From positions 65,761,824-65,825,823 of the forward strand of contig CM047807.1 of the NCBI GenBank assembly GCA_026214975.1: a stretch of DNA of 64,000 nucleotides. The letters run 5' to 3'. The notes beneath the pieces were generated by a model that was not told the DNA's origin, did no database searches, and worked only from the letters and a program-made list of their open reading frames with translations. The DNA comes from Gentiana macrophylla. Its lineage: Eukaryota; Streptophyta; Magnoliopsida; Gentianales; Gentianaceae. The position numbers and the translations under genes were made by a program. This document shows, in pieces, positions 44,526 through 56,416 of this stretch (its first letter is position 1; the number at the start of each line of letters is the position of its first letter).

Positions 44526-46334
44526 CGTTAGAAATCACTAGTTTAACGCAGCCGAATTTGAAATTTGATTTCCTTTTCTCGATCGTTCTTCGCTTAATGC
44601 AATAAACACGTTAAGTAGTTTGACGGTTATACCTTAGATGATCTACAAGATCGCCGCTTTGACCGCCAACGGAGAGTAGTTCAATGCGCAAGCCGCCCAC
44701 GCGTCCGGCCTCTATCGCTAATCCACACGAACCCTCGCCGGAATCCTCCTTGGATTGCTATCGAAAAAACTCCGGCTCGCTAGATCGACCTTTTCTTCCT
44801 CACAAACTCACTATGGAGAGCTCTCTATTTTACACAAGAATTATGAACTCTTGCAATTGTGTTGTACAAAAGAGCTTGACACCCACTTCCTTTTATATGA
44901 GGAAGTGGCGCCCATATGTAGTGTGGAAGAGAAGAAAACCTTTTTCTAATAAAATAAGGAAAATCAATTAGATTGATTTATCTCTTTAATTATAATATTT
45001 TGTCAATATCATATATTGATTATAATTATCTTATTACCATAAATCTATTTTTCCAAAATCAATTAATATCCTATATTAATATTATGGCAATATTTATTAA
45101 TTAAAGTGCACAATCCAAGTGTATCTCATACACTCAAAAGTGGCGCCCCTTTAGTCAATAAATTGACTTCCGAATATTCTTTAATTAATATAATTTATAT
45201 ATAATTAATATCTTGTATTTTATTTATTCATAATAAATAAACACCACCATATTAATTTACCACTATAACCTTTATAGTCTGTAGATAAACTTTCCTTATT
45301 TGGTTATCAACTATAACCGCATTTTAATCCGACTTTCGATGTTCATATGTGTGTGACCCGATAGGCTTCCGAATATGTTGGCCGTAGACACAAAGTGCAA
45401 TTTACTAAAATGCCCTTCATACCTAACGATCACGGGATAGCGCCTAGCAACACACCGTGACCCCCAATTATCGGAAGAGTCAAAAGCAATGACTACTACC
45501 TTTCATGTGAAGCGCTTATCGTGTAACTTACAATCCTATCGCTATAATAATATCCATACGATCGTATCTCGAGTGTCAATACATTGACGATCGTATCTTA
45601 TAACTGATATCATGCTCTCTAGAATAACACATTTACTCCCACTTTGCAAAGATTCTCGAGGGCGAGACATTCCTTATAAGAAGGCCATTTCGATATTCGA
45701 TCCCAATCATAGGATACGCGATTCCCGGACGACCAATCATGTATACTCCGCGATGCTTCAATATCATACCCAATCACTACCGCATGATCGCCCCGTGGTT
45801 AGGAGAAATCTCAATAGTGTCAAAGCATGACAATCCACACCGTGATGCCATGAAGACTCGGTCAAAAGGATAATTACACAACCGCCACATAGTGTGACAC
45901 TTAATGTAAGTGGGTCACCTAACGACGCATTCTCTAATACACGCCCACGCATACCCAAGTGTCCCTACACTTCGATAGACGAGATCTATCCCTACCTTCT
46001 AAAAGATAGAAGACATCCAATACGTGCTAGTCCGATTATACTATCAATGTCCCATTTGATAATATGTAAGACTAGAGACATTTAAGTACCAACCTTGTTA
46101 TAGTGATTAGAGATCTCATCAACCATAATCACTATCATGGTTTCTCTATCACAGATTGATACTAGGACGCATTACTATATATATACTACAAATAATGTGA
46201 AGACAAACAATATATAATAACATAAGTTCTTTTATTAATCACAATAAAGTTATTACATGAACTAAATAGATCAGAAATGACCCGACCGGTTGGATCCGGT
46301 CCGACCCGATTGGGTTTAGGACACCTTTCCAACA
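44526..46334 (-). repeat. Element D 3' LTR
   Basis: Starts (element sense) TGTTGGAAAGGTGTCC and ends CCTAACG at the host border. Near-identical to 52210-54017. TATA box in a hairpin at 44889-44898. Open frames inside it (45612-45830, 45764-45958, 45894-46085) recur in the partner LTR and are not genes. Confidence 0.92.
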
Positions 46335-46346
46335 ATCTCCCACTTG
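46335..46346 (-). other. Element D polypurine tract
   Basis: CAAGTGGGAGAT on the minus strand, directly before TGTTGGAAAGG of the 3' LTR. Same primer word as element A. Confidence 0.85.
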
Positions 46347-46499
46347 GCCTAAAGCCAATCACCCATATGCCTAAGCCCGTGCAAGTGAACATGTTTCTCA
46401 TGCTTAGCTTGAGACAATGCCTTGGTTAACGGATCACTATGTTATCATCCGTGTGGACTTTCTCTATCTTTACATCTCCTCTATCTACTATCTCTCTAA

Positions 46500-46826
46500 T
46501 CAAGTGATAGCGCCAGAGCACATGTTTGGACTTCGATGAGACCTTGGTTCCTTTGATCGAGATATCGCTCCATTATTATCACAAGATGCAGGTACTGGAC
46601 CTTCAATGGAGGGAACCACACCAAGTTCGAGAATGAACTTCTTCATCCAAATCGCTTCCTTTGCCGCCTCCGAGGTCGCTATGTATTCGGCTTCCGTTGT
46701 AGAGTCCGCAGAGTCTCCTCGCTTGAACTCTTCCACCACTGCTCCGCCGTTAAGCGTGAAAACAAATCCAGACAGACTTGAAGTCGCCTTTGCCGCTTTG
46801 GAAACGGCATCCGTGTAACCTCGCAA
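46500..46826 (-). pseudogene. copia RNase H (element D)
   Basis: Open stretch of 108 codons with GYTDAV (first Asp), DSTTEAEYIATSEAAKEAIW (Glu) and ASCDNNGAIS (Asp). The catalytic set is complete. The end (ISRSKEPRSHRSPNM) has shifted relative to the family. Removes template RNA during cDNA synthesis. Confidence 0.88.
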
Positions 46827-46833
46827 TACTAAA

Positions 46834-48020
46834 TCATCGCTCTCGAAAACCAGTGAACATATCCCTAGTACGCCTCAAGTACTTAAGGATATTTTTGACA
46901 AAGAATCCAGCGACCATCACCTGGATTGACCGGTACCTACTAGTCATACTAAGAGGGTACGAGACGCCTGGTCTTGTGCATAACATGGCATACATGATAG
47001 ACCCAATTGCCGAAGCATAAGGGACTTTACTCATTTGTGCCCTTTCCTCCTCTCGCCTTAGGACTCATTCCTTCGACAGTAGACCCCATGTGACATGGGC
47101 AAAGAATCCTTTCTTGATCGCTCCATGCCGAATCTCTTCAAAGATCTTGTCTATGTAGTGGATTATGCATGCACTCAAGCAACCTTTTAGATCTATCTCT
47201 ATAGATCTTTATTCCTGCATATAGGTTGCCTCACCCAAGTCCTTCATTGAGAAGTTCTTGGATAACCAAGCTTTGACTGATTGTAACATGGGCACATCAT
47301 TCCCTATGAGCAAAGATGTCATCCACATAAAGCACTAAGAACACAATGGCACTCCCACTAACCTTCTTGTAAACACAGGCTCATCTTCGCTTCTTGATGA
47401 AATCAAACTGCTTGATTATCTCATCAAAGCGAAGATTCCAACTCCGAGAAGCTTGCTTTAATCCATAAATGGATCTTTGTAGTTTACACACCATCCTGGC
47501 GCCATTGGTTGTGAAACCTCAGTCGTGTCATATACACTTCCTCGCATGTGTTCCCGTTAAGGAAAGCCGCTTTTCACATCCATCCGCCAGATTTCAGTAA
47601 TCATGGTATGCTTTGCAATAGCGAGCAAAATTCTAATGGATTTTAACATGGCAACAAAGTAGAAGGTTTCATCATAGTCAACTCCTTGTCTTTGCTTATA
47701 ACCTTTTGCCACCAACCTAGCCTTGTAGGTGGTCACGTTATCGTCCATGTCGGTCTTTCTCTTAAAGACCCATTTACACCCTATGGGAACTATTCCCTCA
47801 AAGGATCAACTAAGTTCCAAACTTGGTTGTCCTTCATGGATTCCATCTCGTAATTCATGGCTTCGAGCCATTTCTCTTTGTCGTGCCTTAACAAAGACCT
47901 CCTCATAAGTTCTAGGGTCCTCATCTTCCATGAGATACACGCCATGTACCTTTCGGTCCACGGCGTTCCCTGGTGGATCTTCGAGGTGTAATTGTGTTCA
48001 CGGTAGAGGTGGCGCCACAT
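46834..48020 (-). pseudogene. copia reverse transcriptase (element D)
   Basis: Pieces in order: EAMNYEMESMKDNQVWNLVD (48020-47790), NVTTYKARLVAKGYKQRQGV with DYDETF (47748-47557), then a broken middle, and VPYASAIGSIMYAMLCTRPG (47034-46834). The complement of about 47310-47330 (CTTTATGTGGATGACAT) encodes the catalytic YVDD-type motif as LYVDDI-like. At least four shifts interrupt the frame; compared with C, the protein sequence is much better kept. Confidence 0.85.
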
Positions 48021-48058
48021 TTGTATGTGGTGCCTCCTCTACTTCCATCAACGGATCG

Positions 48059-49180
48059 TTATCCGTAAGTGGTTCTCAATTTCTTCGAGATCAATCTTAC
48101 TCCCACCGACCCTATCCGTAATAAACTCTTTCTCCGTAGAAAGTGGCCACCCCGGCAACAAACACCTTTTGTTCCTCGTGGTAAAATTGGTACCTTTGGT
48201 TTCCCTAGGATAACCCACAAACAGACATTTGTCGATCTAGGTTCCAGCTTGTCGTGCATGGTTCGTTTCACATAAACGGACATCCCCAAGGTTTCATGTA
48301 ACCTAGTGTTGGTTTCTTCCTTTGAACACTTCATAGGAGTGGACTCAACCGTCTTTGATGGAACTCGGTTCGGTGTATAGGATGCGGTTTCTAGAGCATA
48401 CCCCAAAACGATTTTGGAAGAATCGCATAGCTCATCATGGAACGTACCATGTCTAACAAAGTACGATTCCTCCTCTCGATATGCCATTCATTTGTGGCGT
48501 CCTGGAGGGGTCCATTCAGTAGAATCCCATTCTCCTTTAAATAACTTTGAAACTCTCCATCTAGGTATTCTCCACCTCGATCGGATCGAAGTGTTTTGAT
48601 TTCTTTACCTAGTTGTTTCTCCACTTCACTTCTGAATTCTTTGAACTTTTCGAAGGCTTCAGACTTATACTTCATTAAGTATATATAACCATAGCGAGAA
48701 TGGTCATCAGTGAAAGTGATAAAATAAGAGTATCCTCCTTTGGCTTGAATTGACATTGGGCCACACACATCAGTATGTATAAGCTCAAGCAATTCATTGG
48801 ATCTTATCCCTTTGCCACTAAAAGGTGACTTTGTCATCTTGCCAAGTAAACAAGCTTCAGCATGTATCAAACGATTCGTAATCGAATTGATCCAACATTC
48901 CATCTTTATGGAGTTTGGAAATGCGATTCTTATTTATATGGCCAAGTCTACAATGCCATAAGTAGGATTCATTCAAGTCATTTGTTTTGGCTTTCTTGTT
49001 ATTTATATTAAGTACATCAACATTCATATCTAATATGTAGAGACCATTGCTAAGTATGCCAAGACCATAAAAGATTCCATCACGTGAAAAAGAACAACAT
49101 TTATTCTCAAACGTAAAAGAAAATCCATCAACATCTAATGCGAGAATAGAAATAATGCTCTTCGTAAGAGCAGGGAACAA
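48059..49180 (-). pseudogene. copia GAG-pre-integrase and integrase (element D)
   Basis: LWHCRLGHINKNRISKLHKD and a Cys pair (EACLLGKMTKSPFSGKGI) give the HHCC zinc domain. HTDVCGPMSIQAKGGYSYFI, TLRSDRGGEYLDGEFQSYLK and ERRNRTLLDMVRSMMSYAIL carry the DDE catalytic set in order (48903-48391). ETASYTPNRVPSKTVESTP follows. This is the best kept integrase of the window: only two frame breaks, one in the linker between His and Cys pairs and one after FWGML. Inserts the cDNA into the genome. Confidence 0.9.
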
Positions 49181-49299
49181 AATAACAGCTATTGAGTTCT
49201 AGTACTAGCCCACTTGGGCAATGAAAGAAAATAAACTCCTACGGCCAGCAACAACAACACTTGCTCCATTTCCAACGCGTGAGTCCACCTCTCCTTTCC

Positions 49300-50226
49300 T
49301 CGGATCTCTAGTTCTTCTTAGTGCCCGCATATTCGTACAAATATGAGAACCACAACCAGATGATCTAATACCCAAAGGTTAGACTTAGAAGAAGTAATGT
49401 TGATCTCAATCATAAATATACCTAAAGTCGAAGCATCATAATGCTTCTTCTTGGTACTCAAGAAGCCCTTGCGCTTCTCCTCCAATGTCCGGTCTCACCG
49501 CAATGGAAGCAAGCATCCTTGGATTTGTCTTTTGCTATCTTAGGCGTTGGCTTAGGTGCAGCCTTCGCCTTCTTGGACTTTTTCTGGGCTTTGCTTTGCC
49601 CTTTGCTCAAGTGACCAAAGAACACTTGCTTTCCCTTCCCTACAAAGGTTCCTCAAGATTTTCAACATGTTCAATAACTCCGCCAGGAGCAATCTATCTT
49701 GTTCATGTGATAGTTCATCACAAACTGCGAGAATGAGTCGTGGAGATTGCAAAATCAAGTCAATACTCAACTCGCTCCAACTTGTGGCCCACTTTTCCCA
49801 AGCCTCTCTATGTACCCGATCATTTTAAGCACGTGTGACCCCACAAAGCGGATCCCAGATGCCATCTTACAACTAAACAGGCCTTCGAGACCTCGTACTC
49901 TCTCAAAGGCGAGACCGAGAAGCGTAAAGTTCCTTCAGTGGACCATGATAGAGTAGGCGCTCTATAGACTCATGTCGCTTTCAGCCTCGGTGTCATAGAA
50001 GCAAGCATGATACATGTAGCATCGATCGCTGTCGAATAATTGCTTGTTGTACTTCTCGACAACATCTGCAGGCCGAACCCTCGGGCTTTTCCGGTAGGGC
50101 CTCGCCCAAGACATAGCCAATCTTCTCGTGCCTCAAAACGATTTTGAGGTTTCTTTCCCAATCGAGAAAATTAGTTTCGTCAAGCTTGTTTTCGATGATA
50201 AAACGAAGGTTCAATTTGTTTGACAT
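49300..50226 (-). pseudogene. copia gag and protease (element D)
   Basis: The ATG at 50226 starts MSNKLNLRFIIENKLDETNF and runs 77 codons open (…NLKIVLRHEKIGYVLGEALP). Later pieces lead to PKIAKDKSKDACFHCGETGH, a CCHC knuckle whose last Cys is lost, then EINITSSKSN and SSGCGSHICTNM, the protease block. Near 49355 the active-site Asp and the Gly are in different frames because of extra bases (GATCATCTGG in place of a three-codon D-T-G). Gag would form the particle; protease would cut the polyprotein. Confidence 0.8.
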
Positions 50227-51449
50227 TTTCTACAACAATAAATAAAGATAGAATAAGTAAAAGCTCATGTATAAAAACCTAAATTTGCACTAAGAAATTT
50301 ATAAGGTTTTACTCCCACTAGCCAACTATTCCCTATTGGCTTTCAAGAATTTTAATTAATTCTTTAGTGGTCGGGACCTATCTAGTTGCCTTAATCCCGG
50401 CGGTGGTCGATCAATCTCGGCAATTTCGAAGGTAGGTACTCCTACCAATGCATCGCATGCGACTCCCGAGTGGTGACTAGTCAACTCTTTGACGCCTCAC
50501 ATCTCTATGTGATAGTCAACCCCTTGTCTCTAAAGTCGACGGCCTCGACGGTGGCCAATCACCGAAAGACTTTAGTCGAGTCATAACCCAATATTCATGA
50601 GATCTCGTGACGATCATATCTCAATAATAACGATATACCCGTGGTAGGTCAACTCCCGACGGTGGTCGATCGCTTGATCCAACAAAGGCTCTTCACCGTC
50701 ATTATAATATTGGGAGACAATTTTGGCTCGATTTTTGGAGTGGGAATAATTTTAAATTAATTCACTTAATTAATTTAGTTTAATTATGGTCTCATCTACT
50801 ATGTGCATATTACTACGATATCATATAAAGTAAAACATACACAACATTCCGCGCATAAAATAACCGGTATGATCATGGACTTTTCTGAAAAGGTTTCAAT
50901 ACAAACCGATTTAAACCGCTGGTCACAAACTAAGGGTATCTGCAACCGCCAATAGGATCTTTATTGCTGTACGCCAATGGGTTCTTTATCTCTCATTGGT
51001 CTCGAACTTCTTGCTCCATTCTTGTTACATAATAAATAATTACACCCGCCGCACACGGGGGGGAACTCAGGAAATGGGATAAATGCAAAAAGTAAACTAG
51101 GTCACGTTCTTCATAACGGCCTAGGACAATTTTTCAAAAACCAACATAAAGAAAACATTCCCATCTATCCTATTGGTCGAGTCCATGATCAATCGGGGTC
51201 CATATAATCACATTATATCTACTCATCTAATCCATACAATTTTATCTTATGAAAAAGATTAATTTCTAATTTTAACTACTACTACTCATGCGTCTTTATT
51301 TTATCACGTCAAATAATTAAATAACTTTTAATTAATTATATGACTTAACCGAAAATTAAAATTAACATTTAATTTTAAATCGATTTCAATTTTAATTAAA
51401 TTTGAACTATTCAAAATAAAATTAAAATTATAAAGTCTCCTATTTGTTT

Positions 51450-51860
51450 CATTTCCAAAACTAAATTTAGCTTAGGCCTGCCCACTTTCCAAAATCAAAA
51501 TTTTGGAAGTGGCCTAGGCCTAGGCCTATTCCAAATCAAATATTTGGAAAGGGCCTAGGCCTACTCCAAATCATATATTTGGAAAGGCCAAATTATTTTA
51601 GTCAGGCTCACAGCCACTTTCCAAAATCAAAATTTTGGAAGTGGCTGAGCCTAAACCTATTCCAAATCAAATATTTGGAAAGGGCCTAGGCCTATTCCAA
51701 ATCAAATATTTGGAAAGGCCAAATAATTTTGGTTTAGGCACAGCCACTTTCCAAAATCAAAATTTTGGAAGTGGCTTGAAGCTTAGCCTATTCCAAATCA
51801 AATATTTGGAAAGGGCCTGGCCTATTCCAAATCAAAATTTGAAAGGCCAATGTCCCATAT
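51450..51860. repeat. Palindrome array in element D leader
   Basis: Repeated words TTCCAAATCAAATATTTGGA and CCAAAATCAAAATTTTGG, each able to fold on itself, are separated by GGGCCTAGGCCTA and GGCCACTTT/AAGTGGCC complements. About ten hairpin units stand in tandem. The same array, in fewer units, occurs in element C at 19480-19780. Confidence 0.8.
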
Positions 51861-52083
51861 GGTTTCCCGATGGTCCAAACTATTTGAACCATTGGTTGGC
51901 CATATGACACAACTAAACAAACGAGATATCTATGCACAATAAAATATCACAAAACGAAAAGGGTTGATCTCCCCATTGGAAGAGGAGAGCGACGGGACGG
52001 CAACCCTAGGGTTACCGCCCCGCCCGCGCCGCCGCCCTTGAGGAGGGGGCGCCACGCCAATCGGCCGACCCCAAAGAACCCTA

Positions 52084-52110
52084 TTTTTTTTTTTTTTTTT
52101 TTTTTTTTTT
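52084..52110 (-). repeat. Homopolymer run (27 T on +, A on element strand)
   Basis: Twenty-seven T in a row within the leader, where element C has only seven (20007-20013). True length is uncertain because long homopolymers are often misread. Confidence 0.85.
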
Positions 52111-52196
52111 GTTTTAACGTTTCGTGATTTAAATCTTGCATCTATCGATTAAATACTACGCATTTAAATTATGCTTATTGCTTAAGCTCAAGTCCG

Positions 52197-52208
52197 GCTC
52201 TGGTACCA
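52197..52208 (-). other. Element D primer binding site
   Basis: TGGTACCAGAGC on the minus strand next to the 5' LTR end. It is one base from the standard TGGTATCAGAGC initiator-Met site. Confidence 0.85.
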
Positions 52209-52209
52209 C

Positions 52210-54017
52210 CGTTAGGAAATCACTAGTTTAACGCAGCCGGAATTTAAAATTTGATTTCCTTTTCTAGATCGTTCTTCGTTTAATGCAATAAACACGTTAA
52301 GTAGTTTGACGGTTATACCTTAGATGATCTACAAGATCGTCGCTTTGACCGCCAACGGAGAGTAGTTCAATGCGCAAGCCGTCCACGCGTCCGGCCTCTA
52401 TCGCTAATCCACACGAACCCCTCGCGGAATCCTCCTTGATTGCTATCGTAAAAACTCCGGTCGCTAGATCGGACCTTTTCTTCCCTCAAAACTCACTATG
52501 GAGAGCTCTCTATTTTACACAAGAATTATGAACTCTTGCAATTGTGTTGTACAAAAGAGCTTGACACCCACTTCCTTTTTATAGAGGAAGTGGCGCCCCA
52601 TATGTAGTGTGGAAGAGAAGAAAACCTTTTTCTAATAAAATAAGGAAAATCAATTAGATTGATTTATCTCTTTAATTATAATATTTTGTCAATATCATAT
52701 ATTGATTATAATTATCTTATTACCATAAATCTATTTTTCCAAAATCAATTAATATCCTATATTAATATTATGGCAATATTTATTAATTAAAGTGCACAAT
52801 CCAAGTGTATCTCATACACTCAAAAGTGGCGCCTTTAGTCAATAAATTGACTCCGGAATATTCTTTAATTAATATAATTTATATATAATTAATATCTTGT
52901 ATTTTATTTATTCATAATAAATAAACACCACCATATTAATTTACCACTATAACCTTTATAGTCTGAGATAAACTTTCCTTATTTGGTTATCAACTATAAC
53001 CGCATTTTAATCCGACTCGATGTTCATATGTGTGTGACCCGATAGGCTTCCGAATATGTTGGCCGTAGACACAAAGTGCAATTTACTAAAATGCCCTTCA
53101 TACCTAACGATCACGGGATAGCGTCTAGCAACACACCGTGACCCCAATTATCGGAAGAGTCAAAAGCAATGACTACTACCTTTCATGTGAAGCGATTACC
53201 GTGTAACTTACAATCCTATCGCTATAATAATATCCATACGATCGTATCTCGAGTGTCAATACATTGACGATCGTATCTTATAATCTGATATCATGCTCTC
53301 TCGAATAACACATTTACTCCCACTTTGCAAAGATTCTCGAGGCGAGACATTACTTATAAGAAGGCCATTTCGGATATTCGATCCCAATCATAGGATACGC
53401 GATTCCCGGACGACCAATCATGTATACTCCGCGATGCTTCAATATCATACCCAATCACTACCGCATGATCGCCCGTGGTTAGGAGAAATCTCAATAGTGT
53501 CAAAGCATGACAATCCACACCGTGATGCCATGAAGACTCCGGTCAAAAGGATAATTACACAACCTCCACATAGTGTGACACTTAATGTAAGTGGGTCAGT
53601 CTAACGTACGCATTCTCTAATACACGCCCACGCATACCCAAGTGTCCCTACACTTCGATAGACGAGATCTATCCCTACCTTCTAAAAGATAGAAGACATC
53701 CAATACGTGCTAGTCCGATTATACTATCAATGTCCCATTTGATAATATGTAAGACTAGAGACATTTAAGTACCAACCTTGTTATAGTGATTAGAGATCTC
53801 ATCAACCATAATCACTATCATGGTTTCTCTATCATGATTGATACTAGGGGACGTTACTATATATATACTACAAATAATGTGAAGACAAACAATATATAAT
53901 AACATAAGTGCTTTTATTAATCACAATAAAGTTATTACATGAACTAAATAGACTGTAAATGACCCGACCCGGTCGGATCCGGTCCGACCCGATTGGGTTT
54001 AGGACACCTTTCCAACA
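52210..54017 (-). repeat. Element D 5' LTR
   Basis: 1,808 bp; near-identical partner at 44526-46334. Differences seen by eye are mostly one-base indels (for instance CCGGTCGCTAGATCGGACC against CCGGCTCGCTAGATCGACC). Open frames within it (53293-53604) are not genes. Confidence 0.92.
52568..52593 (-). promoter_or_regulatory. TATA box inside a hairpin, element D LTR
   Basis: CCACTTCCT (52568-52576) and AGGAAGTGG (52585-52593) are perfect reverse complements. On the element strand TATAAAAAGG spans loop and stem. The other LTR has the same arms around TATATAAAAGG (about 44882-44907). Candidate core promoter. Confidence 0.6.
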
Positions 54018-55140
54018 GGACCCAAAGTCACATTTGGAGGAAAAGAAAACCCTGGCAAGATTAAGGGGGAAGGCACAATACTCAAAAACAATCTAAAGAT
54101 TCAAAATGTGGCATATGTCAAGGGACTTAACTTCAATCATGAGCATCACCAATTCATGACAAAGGCTACAATGTGCACTTCAACAAAGAAGGATGCAAAG
54201 TGATTCACAATCAAACAAACACAAAGGTTCTTGCAGGTAGAAGACAAGACAACATGTATGTGGTGGATCTGAGAATAGCCAAAGCGAAAAACATGTCTAC
54301 TTGTCAAGAATAAACAATCAACAAGTCGGATTTGGCACGTAAGATTAAATCACTCGAATTTCAAGACCATCAACAAACTATCAAGGAGCAAGTTAGTTGA
54401 AGGCCCGCCAGAGATCACATTCAAGAAAGAGAGTCTATGTGATGCTTGTCGAAGGAAAACAAATAAAAGCTCATTCAAATCAAAGCCTCATCAATCTACA
54501 ACAAGAGTTCTACATCTACTACAGCACATGGACTGCTTTGGACCAATCCTCCCAGTAAGTGTGAGTGGTAAGAAATATACTCTTGTAGTGGTGGATGACT
54601 TCTCAAAATACACCTGGACCATCTTCATGAACAAGAAGAAAGAAACACTCAAGAAGCTACCAGGACTTGCCGAGAAGACTCTGAATGAAAAAGAGCTAAA
54701 AATTATCAAAATCGATCGATAGAGGCAATCGAATTTCTAAATGAAATTATCGTAACCTATTGTGAAGAAAATGGTGTACTACATCAACTATCTCATGCAG
54801 CAGAACTACACAACAAAATGGTGTAGCGAAAAGAAGAAACATTACTCTCAAAGAAGCGGCGAACAATGATTGTTTGAGCATGCTTGCCAAAGAGATTTTG
54901 GGCTAAAGCAAAGAAACACGACATGCCATACACAGAACAGATCAATTATCAACAAACATCATGGAAAAACTCCATATGAATTATGGAATGGTAGAAAACC
55001 CAATATCTCATATTTTCATATGTTTGGATCAAAATGTTTTGTCTTGAACAGGAATCATCTGCATACCTTTGATGAGAAGGTGATGAAGCAATCTTCATGG
55101 GATACTCGAGACACCAAAGAAAGCATTAAGAGTACTAAAT
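54018..55140 (+). pseudogene. copia GAG-pre-integrase and integrase (element I)
   Basis: Resumes after D with GPKVTFGGKENPGKIKGEGT. The HHCC domain is partly legible (LCDACRRKTNKSSFKSKP has its Cys pair). MDCFGPILPVSVSGKKYTLV VVDDFSKYTW (54528 onward) carries the first catalytic Asp. IKIDR at 54709 marks the second. The Glu region near 54830 is shifted (AAAGAAGAAACATTACTCTC). HGKTPYELWNGRKPNISYFH and MFGSKCFVLNRNHLHTF end the core. Broken in about five places. Confidence 0.85.
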
Positions 55141-55560
55141 AAAAGAACATTGGTGATTGAAGAATCAATACATGTGGTTTTGATGAACCATATACAAATG
55201 GTGAAGATCTTCAAGACCAAGAAGAGAAAGTCGCACAGAGGCAAATCTATACAAATGCAACCATACCCAAATACTATCCTGAATCATCTTTTTTGAAAAT
55301 CAAGAGGAGCCACATATCAATACAACAGGAGAAGCACTGAAATTGAAGATCATGCTCGGCATGAAGGTATGGAAGCACCAAGTGAAGATCAACTTCAACT
55401 GGACCTAAATTGGCTTAGAGACCATCCTCAAGAACAAGTCATTGGAGATATTCACACCGGAGTCGAAACAAGAAGACAAGCTGGAGCACATGCTAACTTG
55501 CTTTCTATCACAAGTGGAACCCAAGACCATAGATGATGCAATCCAAGATGCAGATTGGAT
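55141..55560 (+). pseudogene. Integrase-RT linker (element I)
   Basis: Polar linker of copia pol, readable in changing frames: ESINTCGFDEPYTNGEDLQD-like, then EGMEAPSEDQ-like words. Homologous to 37621-38120 in H. Confidence 0.55.
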
Positions 55561-56416
55561 CACAACCATGCAAGAAGAACTAAATGAGTTTGAAAGAAAT
55601 GAAGTCCAGGGAACTTGTGGACAGACTGAAATGGCCAACATCATTGGTGCAAAATGGGTATTCAGAACAAGATGGATGAGCAAGGAACTGTTGTCGAAAA
55701 CAAAGCAAGGCTAGTTGCAAAAGGATATTCCCAAGTCAAGGAATAGATTATGATGAAACCTTTGCTCCAAAGAGCAAGATTGGAAGCAATAAGACTTTTT
55801 CTAGCATTTGTTTGCACACAAAGACGCCAAAGTCTATCAAATGGATGTCAAAAGTGCATTCCTAAACGGACTTTTGGAAGAAGAAGTTTATGTAGAACAA
55901 CCTCCTGGATTTCAAATCAAAGGAAAAGAAGACAAAGTATACAAACTCAAGAAGGCCCTCTATGGCCTCAAACAGCACCTAGAGCACTGGTATGAAACAC
56001 TCACACAATTTACGGTCAAGAATGGATTCAACAAAGGAACTATAGACAAAACTCTATTTAAACTAGAGGAAGGGGCAAGCACATTGCTAGTGCAAATCTA
56101 TGTTGATGACATAATCTTTGGATCAGAAGATGAAAAGTTGTGTGAGAAATTTGCAAACCTAATGAAGAGCAAATTTCAGATGAGCATGATGGGAGAATTA
56201 AACTACTTCCTTGGCCTTCAAGTAAAGCAAATGAAGGATGGCATTTTCATTAGTCAAGCAAAATATACAAGAGATTTGATACACAAGTATGGGATGGACA
56301 CAAGTGGCACAAAGAGACACACCAATGTGTGCCAGTCATACTTGGAAAAGATGAAGGAGGAAAAGATGTTGATCGAAAAATGTATAGAGGAATTATTGGA
56401 TCATTATTATACTTAA
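55561..56416 (+). pseudogene. copia reverse transcriptase (element I)
   Basis: DADWITTMQEELNEFERNEV opens RT, then GAKWVFRTRWMS. From 55808 a 202-codon frame holds YQMDVKSAFLNGLLEEEVYV (first catalytic Asp), ALYGLKQ, and QIYVDDIIFGSEDEKLCEKF with YVDD at 56099-56110. GELNYFLGLQVKQMKDGIFI and YTRDLIHKYGMDTSGT follow. Catalytic residues are all present in this copy. At least three shifts lie before 55808. It is nearly identical to H over the last 170 residues. Confidence 0.9.

Larger units (their letters stand above)
50227..52196 (-). other. Element D untranslated leader
   Basis: Nearly 2 kb between PBS and gag with no credible gene. Contents in + order: AT-rich part with ATATTCATGAGATCTCGTGA (50590), AT-rich runs (51230-51440), palindrome array (51450-51860), a GC-rich stretch (51975-52065) and a poly-T run of 27 (52084-52110, poly-A in element sense). 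The same order is seen in element C. Confidence 0.75.
44526..54017 (-). mobile_element. Element D: complete Ty1/copia retrotransposon nested in element I
   Basis: 9.5 kb with LTRs of 1,809 bp (44526-46334) and 1,808 bp (52210-54017). Flanks are GGACT on the left and GGACC on the right; the interrupted host sequence reads GATGGACCCAAAG in G, so GGACC is the original site. Minus-strand order: 5' LTR, PBS, 2-kb leader, gag, protease, pre-integrase/integrase, RT, RNase H, PPT, 3' LTR. The LTRs are nearly identical, so this is the youngest clear insertion. Gag-pol nonetheless shows frame breaks in this assembly. Confidence 0.92.
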
